A stretch of DNA of 64,000 nucleotides, from positions 124,001 to 188,000 of the forward strand of contig NZ_BDBZ01000002.1 in NCBI RefSeq assembly GCF_001613245.1, given 5' to 3'. This document shows, one piece after another, positions 47,330-56,198 of this stretch. The stretch's first letter is position 1. The number at the start of each line of letters is the position of its first letter. The notes below the pieces were generated by a model. That model saw only the letters and a list, made by a program, of their open reading frames with translations, did no database searches and was not told the origin of the DNA. The position numbers and the translations under genes are program-made. Origin of the DNA: Nocardia speluncae NBRC 108251 (GTDB lineage Bacteria > Actinomycetota > Actinomycetes > Mycobacteriales > Mycobacteriaceae).

Positions 47330-48489
47330 AGCGTCACCTCCGGGATCTCCATCCGGCGGCCTTCGGCGGAGCTGCGCAGTCCCAGTTCGGCCAACTGCAC
47401 CCCACGCGCGGCAGAGAGCATCCCGTAGCGGTGCGGCCGGCCGCGCACCACGTCGGTGAGGAACTCCTCCCACTGCAGCTTGAAGCCGTTGTCCAGATCG
47501 GCGTTGGCCGGCACTTCCAGCCATTGGTCACGGAACGGCTCGGTGACCGGGAGATCCGGGTTCCACACCGGTTTCGGTGTGTGCGAGCGATGCTGGGCAA
47601 CACATGTGCGCAGGCCGGCTACGGCGGAGCCGTGTGTTCCGTCGATTTGGAACTCGACGAGCTCATCTCGGTACACGCGCACCGCCCACGACGAGTTGAT
47701 CTGTGCGATCACGCCGTTTTCCATCTCGAAGATCCCGTATGCGGCATCGTCGGCGGTGGCCGGATACGGCTCGCCCTGTTCGTCCCATCGCGTGGGGATG
47801 TGGGTTGCCGCCTTCGCGGTGACCGCCCCGACCTTGCCGAGCAGGGCCTCGAGTACGTAGTTCCAGTGACAGAACATATCGACGACGATGCCGCCGCCGT
47901 CTTCGGCGCGGTAGTTCCAGCTGGGCCGCTGGGCGGGCTGGCCGTCGCCCTCGAACACCCAGTAGCCGAATTCGCCACGCAGCGAGAGGATCCGGCCGAA
48001 GAAGCCTTCTTCGACGAGCCTGCGCAGTTTCACCAGACCGGGTAGGTAGAGCTTGTCGTGCACGACCCCTGCGGTGACGCCGGCGTCGGCCGCCACCGTG
48101 GCGAGCTCGACGGCCTCGGTCAGCGTTTCGGCGGTCGGCTTTTCGGTGAAGACATGTTTGCCCGCCTTCATCGCTGCGGCCAGCGACTCGGCGCGGCGGG
48201 AAGTAACCTGCGCATCGAAGTAGATATCGATCGACGGATCGGCGATCACGGCAGCGGCATCTGTGCTCCATTCGGCGATCCCGTGCTGTTCGGCGAGTTC
48301 GGCGAGTTTGGCGGCATTGCGGCCGACCAGGATCGGCTCCACCTGGACGCGGGTGCCGTCCGGGAGCAGCAGCCCACCGCCGTCGCGGATCGGCAGGATG
48401 GATCGCACCAGGTGCTGGCGGTAGCCCATGCGACCGGTGACGCCGTTCATGGCGATGCGGAGCGTGCGCTGTGGAGTGGAATCGGGCAT
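47326..48489 (-). CDS. Gfo/Idh/MocA family NAD(P)-dependent oxidoreductase
   Basis: A 387-residue dehydrogenase. The Rossmann start is IAMNGVTGRMGYRQHLVRSI, unusual in having NGVTGRMG rather than GxGxxG, and the EKP motif (GKHVFTEKPTAET) is in place. The catalytic region includes DGGGIVVDMFCHWNYVLEALLG with the conserved Asp and His. It is the first gene of a three-gene minus-strand operon. A 14-bp LacI box lies 97 bases upstream of its start, in the region divergent to the LacI gene. It likely oxidises a sugar, inositol or hydroxy-acid; the precise substrate is unknown. Confidence 0.88.
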   Translation of the reverse strand: MPDSTPQRTLRIAMNGVTGRMGYRQHLVRSILPIRDGGGLLLPDGTRVQVEPILVGRNAAKLAELAEQHGIAEWSTDAAAVIADPSIDIYFDAQVTSRRAESLAAAMKAGKHVFTEKPTAETLTEAVELATVAADAGVTAGVVHDKLYLPGLVKLRRLVEEGFFGRILSLRGEFGYWVFEGDGQPAQRPSWNYRAEDGGGIVVDMFCHWNYVLEALLGKVGAVTAKAATHIPTRWDEQGEPYPATADDAAYGIFEMENGVIAQINSSWAVRVYRDELVEFQIDGTHGSAVAGLRTCVAQHRSHTPKPVWNPDLPVTEPFRDQWLEVPANADLDNGFKLQWEEFLTDVVRGRPHRYGMLSAARGVQLAELGLRSSAEGRRMEIPEVTL

Positions 48490-48586
48490 GGCTGGTGCCT
48501 CTTCTGATTTGCGTGGCTGACGACCGCGGATAGGTCGTGGGAGAGCGCGGAGGGAGCCGCGCCTGCCGAGTGGACGAGACAGCGTC

Positions 48587-48600
48587 GGAATGCGCTTTCC
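48587..48600. promoter_or_regulatory. LacI operator, copy 1
   Basis: GGAATGCGCTTTCC, palindromic except for one pair, lies between the divergent Gfo/Idh operon and the LacI gene. Its reverse complement occurs at 49769-49782 in front of the ABC transporter genes, each copy preceded by CAGCGTC. Confidence 0.85.
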
Positions 48601-48664
48601 AAGCTATGCTAGTCGCGAAGTCCGGTCAACCCCCGACGCACGAGAGAGAACGAGGCACGAGGCC

Positions 48665-49705
48665 ATGGCGGCTGTGAGATTGCAAGATGTCGCGACCCGG
48701 GCGGGCGTCTCCCAGGCGACCGCTTCCCGCGTACTCAACGGCTCGTCCCGGGTACCCGGCGAAGGCGTCGCCGACCGGGTTCGCGCCGCCGCCACCGAAT
48801 TGGGATATGTGGCAAACGCCCAGGCCCAGGCCCTCGCACGGTCCTCGACCGGACTCATCGGACTCGTCGTGCACGATATCGCCGACCCCTACTTCTCCTC
48901 GATTGTGCAGGGCGTCCAGGCGGCAGCGCGCAGAGCCGGCAAACTCGTCTTGCTGGCCAGCACGCAACGCGATTTCGATATCGAACGCGAATCCGTGAGC
49001 ACCTTCATCTCGCATCGCGCCGACGCGATCATCCTGGCGGGTTCCCGGCAGAGCGGCGACCTCGACCGCGACCTCGAGAAGGACTGCGCGCGATACCTGG
49101 ACAACAACGGCAAGGTTGTCGTCATCGGACAGCCACTACCGTTCGGTGCCGCGGTGGAGCCCGAGAATCGTGCTGCCTCGGCACAATTGGCGACCGCCCT
49201 GCTCGAGCAGGGCCACCGGAATTTCGGCGTCATCGGCGGCCCCGGCAATATCAGGACCGCCGTCGACCGGCGCAACGGCTTCGTCGAGGCGCTCGCGGCG
49301 CAGGGAGTGACACCCCTGGTCGAGATCGCGGGCGACTTCTCCCGTGACGGTGGTTTCACCGCCGCTCGCCGCCTCGCCGCCGCGCTGGATCTGCACCCCG
49401 GTCAGGCCCGCGGCACCGCACCCTGCGTTTTCGCCGTCAGCGACGTGATGGCGATCGGCGCGGTCGCGGCATGGCGTGAACTCGGCCTCACCGTGCCCGA
49501 TGATGTCTGCGTTGCCGGGTTCGACGATATCCCGACGCTGCGCGACCATGTGCCGGGTCTTTCGACGGTGGCACTGTCGCTGGTCGAGATCGGTGAACGC
49601 GCCGTCGCGCTGGCACTGGACGACTCCGCGAAGGCCGCTCATGTCCACGAATTCGTACCCGGCCGCGTGATCCTGCGCGACAGCAGCGTTGTGCGATGTG
49701 TCTGA
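48665..49705 (+). CDS. LacI family transcriptional regulator
   Basis: A 346-residue repressor. The helix-turn-helix and hinge are clear at the N-terminus (VRLQDVATRAGVSQATASRVLNGSSRVPGEGVADRVRAAATELGYVANAQAQALA), followed by a periplasmic-binding-protein-like domain (TGLIGLVVHDIADPYFSSIVQGV to the end). ATG 48665 begins the conserved domain. It is located between the Gfo/Idh operon and the ABC transporter/glycerate kinase genes, and the same 14-bp box lies before both, so it most likely controls the whole cluster, probably releasing in the presence of the imported compound. Confidence 0.92.
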   Translation: MAAVRLQDVATRAGVSQATASRVLNGSSRVPGEGVADRVRAAATELGYVANAQAQALARSSTGLIGLVVHDIADPYFSSIVQGVQAAARRAGKLVLLASTQRDFDIERESVSTFISHRADAIILAGSRQSGDLDRDLEKDCARYLDNNGKVVVIGQPLPFGAAVEPENRAASAQLATALLEQGHRNFGVIGGPGNIRTAVDRRNGFVEALAAQGVTPLVEIAGDFSRDGGFTAARRLAAALDLHPGQARGTAPCVFAVSDVMAIGAVAAWRELGLTVPDDVCVAGFDDIPTLRDHVPGLSTVALSLVEIGERAVALALDDSAKAAHVHEFVPGRVILRDSSVVRCV

Positions 49706-49768
49706 CCTGCACCAACCCGAAACCCTTGACACTGTGCGTCCGGTCACACTAGCCTTTTCCTCAGCGTC

Positions 49769-49782
49769 GGAAAGCGCATTCC
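49769..49782. promoter_or_regulatory. LacI operator, copy 2
   Basis: GGAAAGCGCATTCC is the exact reverse complement of the box at 48587-48600 and lies 50 bases upstream of the ABC permease start. It places the transporter operon under the same LacI regulator. Confidence 0.85.
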
Positions 49783-49831
49783 CAGCGGGTGTAGTGCGAA
49801 CCCCGCTTTACTACTAGCTTTAGGACTCCAG

Positions 49832-50704
49832 ATGGCGGTAGTCACGTCCGTCGAGGCCGGTTCCTCCGCACCGAAAGCGACGCAACCCGTTCGCACTCGG
49901 CGCCGGAAACTCCCATCCCCATCCACACTGTGGTCGACCATATGGCGCCCGCTCGCCCTCGTGGCGGCGCTCGTTGCCGCATGGTGGGCCGTCACCGAAT
50001 TCGAGCTCGTCGAGCCCTACATTCTGCCGTCGCCGGCGGATACCTGGCGCACCGCCGCCGACAATTCGGCATATCTGCTCCAGAACACCTGGGTCACCAC
50101 TTACGAAACCGTGGTCGGCTTCATTATCGCCGCGGTGATCGGCGAAGCCGTCGCACTGGTGATGATCTACTCCCGCGGTATCGAGCGGACGATGTACCCG
50201 CTCATCCTCTTCGCGCAGGTCATCCCCAAGATCGCAATCGCACCGCTGTTCATCGTCTGGCTCGGGTTCGGCACCAGCCCCAAGATACTGGTTGCCGTGC
50301 TGATGGCATTCTTCCCGATCGTCATCGCCGGTATGGCCGGGCTGCGCTCGGTCGATCCCGAAATACTCGAGCTCACCTCCACCATGGGCGCGAGCAACTG
50401 GAAGACGTTCGTGAAGGTGCGTTTTCCGGCATCTCTGCCGCAGTTGATGTCCGGCCTCAAAATCGCCGCCACCCTCGCGGTCACCGGCGCCGTAGTCGGT
50501 GAATTCGTCGGTGCGAACGAAGGGCTCGGCTACGTGATTCTGCAAGCCAACGGCAATATCGATACAGCAATGCTGTTCGCCGCCCTGATCATCATGTCCC
50601 TGCTGGGCATCATCCTGTTCGCGATCATCGAAATCGCCGAACAGTTCCTCATCCCATGGCACGCCTCGCGCCGGTCCACGGCCTCGGCCGTCGGCGCGGC
50701 ATAA
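49832..50704 (+). CDS. ABC transporter permease (SsuC/ThiX/TauC type)
   Basis: A 290-residue inner-membrane protein with about six membrane helices after a basic N-terminus of 35 residues. The ATPase-coupling loop LRSVDPEILELTSTMGASNWKTFVKVRFPASLPQLMSGL is a textbook match to the SsuC/NrtB permease group. It starts the plus-strand transporter operon, 50 bases after the LacI box. Together with the lipoprotein and ATPase that follow it forms a complete importer. This class takes up small anions, sulfonates, pyrimidine or thiamine precursors and aromatic acids; the present substrate is undetermined. Confidence 0.92.
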   Translation: MAVVTSVEAGSSAPKATQPVRTRRRKLPSPSTLWSTIWRPLALVAALVAAWWAVTEFELVEPYILPSPADTWRTAADNSAYLLQNTWVTTYETVVGFIIAAVIGEAVALVMIYSRGIERTMYPLILFAQVIPKIAIAPLFIVWLGFGTSPKILVAVLMAFFPIVIAGMAGLRSVDPEILELTSTMGASNWKTFVKVRFPASLPQLMSGLKIAATLAVTGAVVGEFVGANEGLGYVILQANGNIDTAMLFAALIIMSLLGIILFAIIEIAEQFLIPWHASRRSTASAVGAA

Positions 50705-50745
50705 GCATCGAACAACCGCATTCACGCCACAGCTGGAGAACTCGC

Positions 50746-51786
50746 ATGACATTCGGAACTCGCAGACTCACGACGATGGCCGCCGCTGCGGCTGCTTCAC
50801 TCCTGGTATTGACCGGCTGCGGGGGCAGCGGCAACGAGGCGAAAGATCCCGGCGCCGGCGGGGAGACCACCACGGTGTCGCTGATGCTCAACTGGTATCC
50901 CTACGGTGAACACGCCCCGTTCTATTACGGGGTACAAGAAGGCATATTCGCCAAGCACGGCATCGATCTGAACATTTCGGCCGGCCAGGGCTCCACCAAG
51001 ACCGCGCAAGCCACCGGTTCACAGCAGACCGACTTCGGCTGGGCCGATACCCCGGCCGTCCTCAGCAATATCGATAAAGGCGTCAAAATCAAGAGCGTCG
51101 GCGTCTTCCTCCAGACCACGCCCTCGGCAGTGCAGGTATTCGCCGATTCGAATATCCACACACCGGCAGACCTGGCGGGTAAGACCATTGCCGTGTCCGC
51201 GGGCGACGCGCCGACCACGACCTTCCCGGTCTACCTCGACAAAGCGGGCGTTGCGGCGGATCAGGTAAACCAGCAGAGCCTCGACTCGGCAGGCAAGATG
51301 TCGGCGATGCTCTCCGGGCGCGTCGACGGGCTCATCGGATTCGCGCACGACCAGGGCCCCACCATCGCGAACAAAAGTGGCCGCGAGGTCCGCTACCTGC
51401 GGTATTCCGACGAAGGCCTGAGCTTCTTCAGCAACGGCCTGATCGCGAACCAGGCCACCATCGAATCCTCCCCCGAGCTCGTACAGGCCATGGTGGATGC
51501 GACCAGCGAGGCATTCGCCGCCGCGGTCGCGAAACCGGAGGCCGCGGTCGCAGCGATGGAAGGTAAGGATCCGCAACTGCCGCCGCAGGAGGTACTGCTT
51601 CAGCAGTGGCAGGAGACCATCCCGTTGCTCACCACACCGGAAACAGCCGGCAAGGCGCCGGGCACGAACTCAGAAGCCGATTGGCGCGCCACCGTCGAGG
51701 TCCTCAGCAGCGCGAAGCTCCTCGACAAGGCCGAAGCCCCGGCCAAGTACTGGGAATCGACGTTCACCCCCACCAGCAAGCCGTGA
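50746..51786 (+). CDS. NMT1/THI5-like substrate-binding lipoprotein
   Basis: A 346-residue lipoprotein. The signal peptide ends in LVLTGC with the lipidated cysteine at residue 24. The mature start VSLMLNWYPYGEHAPFYYGVQEGIFAKHGIDLNI is the NMT1/THI5 pattern of binding proteins for pyrimidines and related small molecules, and later blocks (DFGWADTPAVLSNI, DLAGKTIAVSAGDAPT) fit. ATG 50746 has GGAG upstream. It lies between the permease and ATPase genes, unlike the more usual order with the binding protein first. It sets the specificity of the importer. Confidence 0.92.
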   Translation: MTFGTRRLTTMAAAAAASLLVLTGCGGSGNEAKDPGAGGETTTVSLMLNWYPYGEHAPFYYGVQEGIFAKHGIDLNISAGQGSTKTAQATGSQQTDFGWADTPAVLSNIDKGVKIKSVGVFLQTTPSAVQVFADSNIHTPADLAGKTIAVSAGDAPTTTFPVYLDKAGVAADQVNQQSLDSAGKMSAMLSGRVDGLIGFAHDQGPTIANKSGREVRYLRYSDEGLSFFSNGLIANQATIESSPELVQAMVDATSEAFAAAVAKPEAAVAAMEGKDPQLPPQEVLLQQWQETIPLLTTPETAGKAPGTNSEADWRATVEVLSSAKLLDKAEAPAKYWESTFTPTSKP

Positions 51787-51803
51787 CCGGAGCAGGTGAC
51801 GAT

Positions 51804-52607
51804 ATGAGCACACCCACCGATACTCTCGCCCGCACCGATACCGCCGTCGCGGTGGATGACCTGACCGTGCGGTTCTCGTCCAAACGCGGCGAGGTCACCG
51901 CACTCCACGATGTCGGACTACAGGTCGGCCGGGGCGAATTCGTTTCGATCGTCGGCCCGTCCGGCTGCGGCAAATCGACGCTGCTGAAGGTCGTCGCCGG
52001 CCTCACCGATCCGAGCGGGGGCAGCGTCGAACTCGGCGGTGTCGCTGTACGCGGGCCGCAACGCAATATCGGCTATGTCTTTCAGCGCGCGGCACTGCTC
52101 GAATGGCGGACCGTCCGCAAGAACATCCTGCTCCAAGCCGAGATGCGTGGCTTGAACAAACGGGCGGCCGAGGCCGAATGCGCGCGCCTCATCGAGATGA
52201 CCGGCCTCGGCGGATTCGAAAACGCTCTGCCGCACGAGCTCTCCGGCGGTATGCAACAGCGGGTTTCACTGTGCCGGGCTCTGCTGCACGAACCGGAAGT
52301 GCTGCTGATGGACGAACCGTTCGGCGCCCTCGACGCCCTCACCCGGGAACGGATGAATATCGAGCTGCACAGGATCTGGCGGGAAACGGGCACCACGGTC
52401 CTGCTGGTCACCCATTCGGTGGCCGAAGCGGTCTACCTCGCCAACCGGGTGGTCGTGATGAGCCCGCGGCCGGGCCGGATCGTCGAACTGCTCGACGTGG
52501 ACCTGCCCGCCCACCGGGAGTACGCCACGACCATGGAGCAGCCGGAGTTCATCAGAGTCGCCAATCGGATCCGCGAACTACTCGGCTCGGCGCCACACAC
52601 GGACTGA
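51804..52607 (+). CDS. ABC transporter ATP-binding protein (SsuB/TauB type)
   Basis: A 267-residue ATPase. Walker A GPSGCGKST, Q-loop YVFQRAALLEW, signature ELSGGMQQRVSLCRALL, Walker B VLLMDEPFGALD and the switch His in LLVTHSVAEA are all intact. ATG 51804, 17 bases after the binding-protein stop, gives the usual family length. It powers the importer made with the permease at 49832 and the lipoprotein at 50746. Confidence 0.94.
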   Translation: MSTPTDTLARTDTAVAVDDLTVRFSSKRGEVTALHDVGLQVGRGEFVSIVGPSGCGKSTLLKVVAGLTDPSGGSVELGGVAVRGPQRNIGYVFQRAALLEWRTVRKNILLQAEMRGLNKRAAEAECARLIEMTGLGGFENALPHELSGGMQQRVSLCRALLHEPEVLLMDEPFGALDALTRERMNIELHRIWRETGTTVLLVTHSVAEAVYLANRVVVMSPRPGRIVELLDVDLPAHREYATTMEQPEFIRVANRIRELLGSAPHTD

Positions 52608-52647
52608 ACTCGATCCCCCGGCCAGTCACTGACAGGAAGTCGACCGC

Positions 52648-53805
52648 GTGAAAGTTCTCGTTGCCCCGGACAAGTTCAAGGGAAGTCTCTCGGCGTCCGA
52701 GGTGGCCGACCGGCTGGCGGAGGGTTTGGCGGCAGCAGGGGTCGACAGTTACCGGATGCCGCTGGCCGACGGCGGGGACGGGAGCGTCGACGCCGCGATC
52801 GCGGCCGGATTCACCCCGCGTCCGGTGACGGTGGCCGGGGCGGCGGGAACCCCGAGATACGGGCGGATCGCCGTCGGCCACGGCACCGCGGTGGTCGAGG
52901 TCGCCGACACTTGCGGCCTCACCACTCTTCCGAACGGCCGCAAGCTGCCGCTGGACGCGAGCAGCCTCGGTATGGGGCAGGCCATCTCGCAAGCGATGCG
53001 ATATCGGCCGCACCGACTGGTCCTCGCCCTCGGGGGCAGCGCCAGCACCGACGGCGGGATGGGACTGCTCGCCGCGCTCGGCTACACCTTCGCCGACGCG
53101 GCGGGAAGCCGGCTGCGCGCGTGCGGACGGTCTTTGGGGCAAGTCCATACGATCGACTCGTCGCGGGCCGCGAAGCTCAGCGGGATCGATATCGTGGTCG
53201 CCGGGGATGTCACCAATCCCCTACTCGGGCCGGACGGCGCGGCGGCGGTGTACGGGCCACAGAAGGGAGCCACCGACGAAGAGGTTCGCTTCCTCGACAC
53301 CGGCCTGAACAACCTCGTGCGAGCGTTCGCGCGCAGCGGTTATCCGCAGGCGATGGCTGCCGCGAACGCGGCCGGGGCGGGCAGCGCGGGCGGAATGGGC
53401 TTCGCCGCGTCGGTGCTCGGCGCAGAGATCGTGTCCGGTGCCGACTACTTCCTCGATTTGCTCGAGTTCGATCGTCATCTACCCGGTTGCGACCTGGTGG
53501 TCACCGGCGAGGGACGTATCGATGAGCAGACAGCGAACGGCAAACTGCCGACAGTGGTGGCCCGCCGCTCATTTCCCGTTCCGGTTGTCGCTGTCGCCGG
53601 TCGGAGCACCCTGTCCCCGAGCCGTTGGCGCGCGACAGGATTCACCGATATTCATGCCTTGGGCGACTACACCGACAGGGATACCACCGACGATCCCGAC
53701 CTGACCCGCCGGCTACTCACCCGGATCGGCCGGCAGATCGGGTGTGCCGCCGCATACCGTCCCGGCGTAGTCGTCGATGACAAACAGCCCGACGTCCACC
53801 GTTGA
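52648..53805 (+). CDS. Glycerate kinase
   Basis: A 385-residue kinase of the GlxK/GarK (type I glycerate kinase) family, which phosphorylates D-glycerate with ATP. Typical blocks are MKVLVAPDKFKGSLSASEVADRLAEGL at the start, [65 protein letters not shown] and VVTGEGRIDEQTANGK. GTG 52648 has AGGAAG upstream, 40 bases after the ATPase gene. As last gene of the LacI-controlled operon it suggests that breakdown of the imported compound yields glycerate or tartronate semialdehyde. Confidence 0.93.
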   Translation: MKVLVAPDKFKGSLSASEVADRLAEGLAAAGVDSYRMPLADGGDGSVDAAIAAGFTPRPVTVAGAAGTPRYGRIAVGHGTAVVEVADTCGLTTLPNGRKLPLDASSLGMGQAISQAMRYRPHRLVLALGGSASTDGGMGLLAALGYTFADAAGSRLRACGRSLGQVHTIDSSRAAKLSGIDIVVAGDVTNPLLGPDGAAAVYGPQKGATDEEVRFLDTGLNNLVRAFARSGYPQAMAAANAAGAGSAGGMGFAASVLGAEIVSGADYFLDLLEFDRHLPGCDLVVTGEGRIDEQTANGKLPTVVARRSFPVPVVAVAGRSTLSPSRWRATGFTDIHALGDYTDRDTTDDPDLTRRLLTRIGRQIGCAAAYRPGVVVDDKQPDVHR

Positions 53806-53807
53806 TC

Positions 53808-53838
53808 GCCCGCCGAACCCGAATGCGGTTGAGCGGGC
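53808..53838. terminator. Hairpin between convergent operons
   Basis: GCCCGC/GCGGGC outer arms enclose AACC/GGTT inner arms around a 7-base loop, three bases after the glycerate kinase stop. It lies between that gene and the convergent FAH-family gene ending at 53899. No strong T tract follows, which is common in high-GC actinobacteria. Confidence 0.6.
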
Positions 53839-53898
53839 TCCCGGGACACGAAGGATATGGCACCGAGGACTTACTTCCTGCCGATGACTTGTTACGGG

Positions 53899-55074
53899 TC
53901 AGAGAAAGCCCCGGAGGGCCAGGCTGCGGAACAGGTCGGCGGTACCGAACTGCCACGGTTCGCAGTTGTCGCTGGTGCGTACCCGATTGGTCAGGCCGCC
54001 CAGAGCAGGTGCACTGATGGTGACCAGATCGTCGATATGGTGGGTGAAGCCGAGTCCGGGCTCGGCACGATCCTGGACGGGAGCGAACATGGTGCCGAGG
54101 AAGAGGACGACCCCGTCCGGGTATTGATGGTGACGGCCCATGAGCTGGCGAATGAGATCTTCCGGGTCGCGGCTGATCTCGGCCATCGACGATTCGGCGC
54201 GCAGGGTGAAGCCGTCGGTGCCGCGGACCCGCAATGTCACGGTCAGCTTGCGCACCGCGTCGAGATCGAAGGTGTTGTCGAACAACCGGATGAACGGTCC
54301 GACGGCAGCGGAAGCATTGTTGTCCTTGGCCGCGGTCAGCAACAGTGCCGATCTGCCCTCGAAGTCACGCAGGTTGACATCGTTGCCGAGGCAGGCGCCG
54401 ACAGCACGGCCGGCAGACGAGATCAGCAGCACCACCTCGGGTTCCGGGTTGTTCCAGGTGGAGCGGGGATGCACACCGATATCGGTGGCGGTGCCGACAC
54501 TGGCCAGCGGTGCGGATTTGGTGAAGATCTCGGCGTCGGGTCCCAGCCCGACCTCGAGGTACTGACTCCACCAGCCCTCGGCGACCAGCAGTTCCTTGAG
54601 CCGTGCGGTTTCGGCCGAACCCGGTTCCAGCGCAGCCAGATCCGTGCCGACATGCTCGGTGATCTGCTCGCGCACGCGGTCGGCCAGGGTGGCGTCACCG
54701 CGGCAGCGTTCCTCGATGACCCGTTCCATCAAGGAGACCACGAAGGTGACGCCTGCGGCCTTGATCGGTTGTAGATCGATCGGGCTGAGGAGCCTGGGAA
54801 TCTCGGGCCGCCGGGATTCCGCCGGAGTGCAGGCGGCGATCTCGGCGAGCGATCCGAGGTCCGGGCCGGCACAGTCGCGAACGAATGCGGCGGGGTCGTC
54901 GTACTCGGCGAGATCGCGCACCGTGGCGACCCGTGCGGTGATATCTATCAGGCGACCGCCGCGCACCGTGACCACGCAGGGGCCCTCCGCGCCCATCACC
55001 CGCCCGACGAGAACAGCACGGTCGTGGTCGGCGGGCAGGAGGGTGTCGGCGGCCGGTGGCCAGGTGGGGGTCAC
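53899..55074 (-). CDS. Fumarylacetoacetate hydrolase (FAH) family protein, AraD1-like
   Basis: A 391-residue enzyme. The N-terminal 110 residues are a separate domain; the FAH catalytic domain follows (KAAGVTFVVSLMERVIEER, then VGLGPDAEIFTKSAPLASVG, ending in EPEVVLLISSAGRAVGACLGNDVNLRDFEGRSALLLTAAKDN with the metal-binding Glu and Asp residues). Length and layout fit the AraD1 type found next to alpha-ketoglutaric semialdehyde dehydrogenases, where the FAH enzyme dehydrates a 2-keto-3-deoxy-pentonate. It is the last gene of the six-gene operon; GTG 55074 overlaps the preceding stop. The dehydratase role is an inference from context. Confidence 0.85.
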   Translation of the reverse strand: MTPTWPPAADTLLPADHDRAVLVGRVMGAEGPCVVTVRGGRLIDITARVATVRDLAEYDDPAAFVRDCAGPDLGSLAEIAACTPAESRRPEIPRLLSPIDLQPIKAAGVTFVVSLMERVIEERCRGDATLADRVREQITEHVGTDLAALEPGSAETARLKELLVAEGWWSQYLEVGLGPDAEIFTKSAPLASVGTATDIGVHPRSTWNNPEPEVVLLISSAGRAVGACLGNDVNLRDFEGRSALLLTAAKDNNASAAVGPFIRLFDNTFDLDAVRKLTVTLRVRGTDGFTLRAESSMAEISRDPEDLIRQLMGRHHQYPDGVVLFLGTMFAPVQDRAEPGLGFTHHIDDLVTISAPALGGLTNRVRTSDNCEPWQFGTADLFRSLALRGFL

Positions 55075-56198
55075 GATGCGGTCCTCGATGTCGTGGCCGG
55101 TGCGAGGCTGCGCTCGTAGCTCTCGTTCACCTCGCGGGTGAGTCGGCTGATGTCGCGGTGGTCGAACAAGCAGGCCCGCACGGCCGCGGCACCCGCGTTC
55201 TGGAAGGCGATGGCGCCCGCGTGGCGGGGCCGGACCCAGGCGTCGTCGATGGTCGCCCGGGTCGTCCGGTAGAAGTCGTGGCTGCCGGCGTTGACGGCAT
55301 CGTCGTCCCAGGCGCCGGTGTGCGCCGGCTGACCTTCCTCTGCGACGACGAACCGGCGCTGGGTGTCGGTGATCATGAGCCAGCGCAGATGGTCGAGCAG
55401 CATCGGGTCCGGTACACAGCGGGTGCTGACTGCGATGCCGGTGCCGCCCAACACCGATCCGCGGCGGCCGGCTGTGCCGCGCGGCGCGTCGGCGAACCAC
55501 AGCGGGCGGGGCCGGCGGGCATAGTTCACGTAGCCGTAGATATGCGGGCAGTAGTCCGGACCGTCGCCGCCGGACATCCGCTCCAGTAGGGCGATGGGGT
55601 TGTCGTTTCCGTCGACCGGCCGGTCGGAAACGAAATGGCGCAGGATATCGATCGCGGCGCCGTATTCCGCTTCCGTGAGGAACGTGTCACCGTCGCCGGG
55701 TGTGGCGCCGTCCCCCACCGCGATACCGCACAGGGTGAGAAACAGATGGGGCCCGGAGGTCGGTAATGCCGCAGGGATTTCACCGGCCAGTTCGACCGCT
55801 TCGGCCCAGGTCCGTGGAACGGGGATACCGGCATCGCACCGCACAGAAACCTGCGTCGCGGCGTCCAGTGGCAAGGCCCAGCAGTGTCCGGCCATCTCGT
55901 AGGACCGGGCCGACAATCCGACACTCGCGGCTCGCCAGGCCGCGAGTTCCGCCGCTGTGAAGAGCGCATCGAGCGGTTGCAGCGCCCCGGTCTCGATCGC
56001 CTCACCGATATGCGGATGGTCAAGTACTACGAGGTCGTAGCGACGCGCGGTCTCGGCGATAGGCGCCGATTCGAACCCCTCCAGTGGCTGGATATCCCAG
56101 CGGATATCGCAGGCGGGTGCGGCAGGGTGCCGGGTCGCGGCGCGCAGCGCCCGGTAGCCGCGGGGATGGTCCCAGGTCAGTCCGGTCCAGCTCGTCAT
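55071..56198 (-). CDS. Solute-binding-protein-like protein without signal peptide
   Basis: A 375-residue protein with the fold pattern of family 1 extracellular solute-binding proteins: YDLVVLDHPHIGEAIETGALQPLDALFTAAELAAW, CWALPLDAATQVSVRCDAGIPVPRTWAEAVELA, then LGGTGIAVSTRCVPDPMLLDHLRWLM and FYRTTRATIDDAWVRPRHAG. There is no signal peptide or lipobox, and no ABC permease or ATPase in this operon. It overlaps both neighbours by four bases, so it is a full member of the catabolic operon. It may sequester or sense a metabolite in the cytoplasm. ATG 56198 is fixed by the ATGA overlap. Confidence 0.78.
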   Translation of the reverse strand: MTSWTGLTWDHPRGYRALRAATRHPAAPACDIRWDIQPLEGFESAPIAETARRYDLVVLDHPHIGEAIETGALQPLDALFTAAELAAWRAASVGLSARSYEMAGHCWALPLDAATQVSVRCDAGIPVPRTWAEAVELAGEIPAALPTSGPHLFLTLCGIAVGDGATPGDGDTFLTEAEYGAAIDILRHFVSDRPVDGNDNPIALLERMSGGDGPDYCPHIYGYVNYARRPRPLWFADAPRGTAGRRGSVLGGTGIAVSTRCVPDPMLLDHLRWLMITDTQRRFVVAEEGQPAHTGAWDDDAVNAGSHDFYRTTRATIDDAWVRPRHAGAIAFQNAGAAAVRACLFDHRDISRLTREVNESYERSLAPATTSRTAS

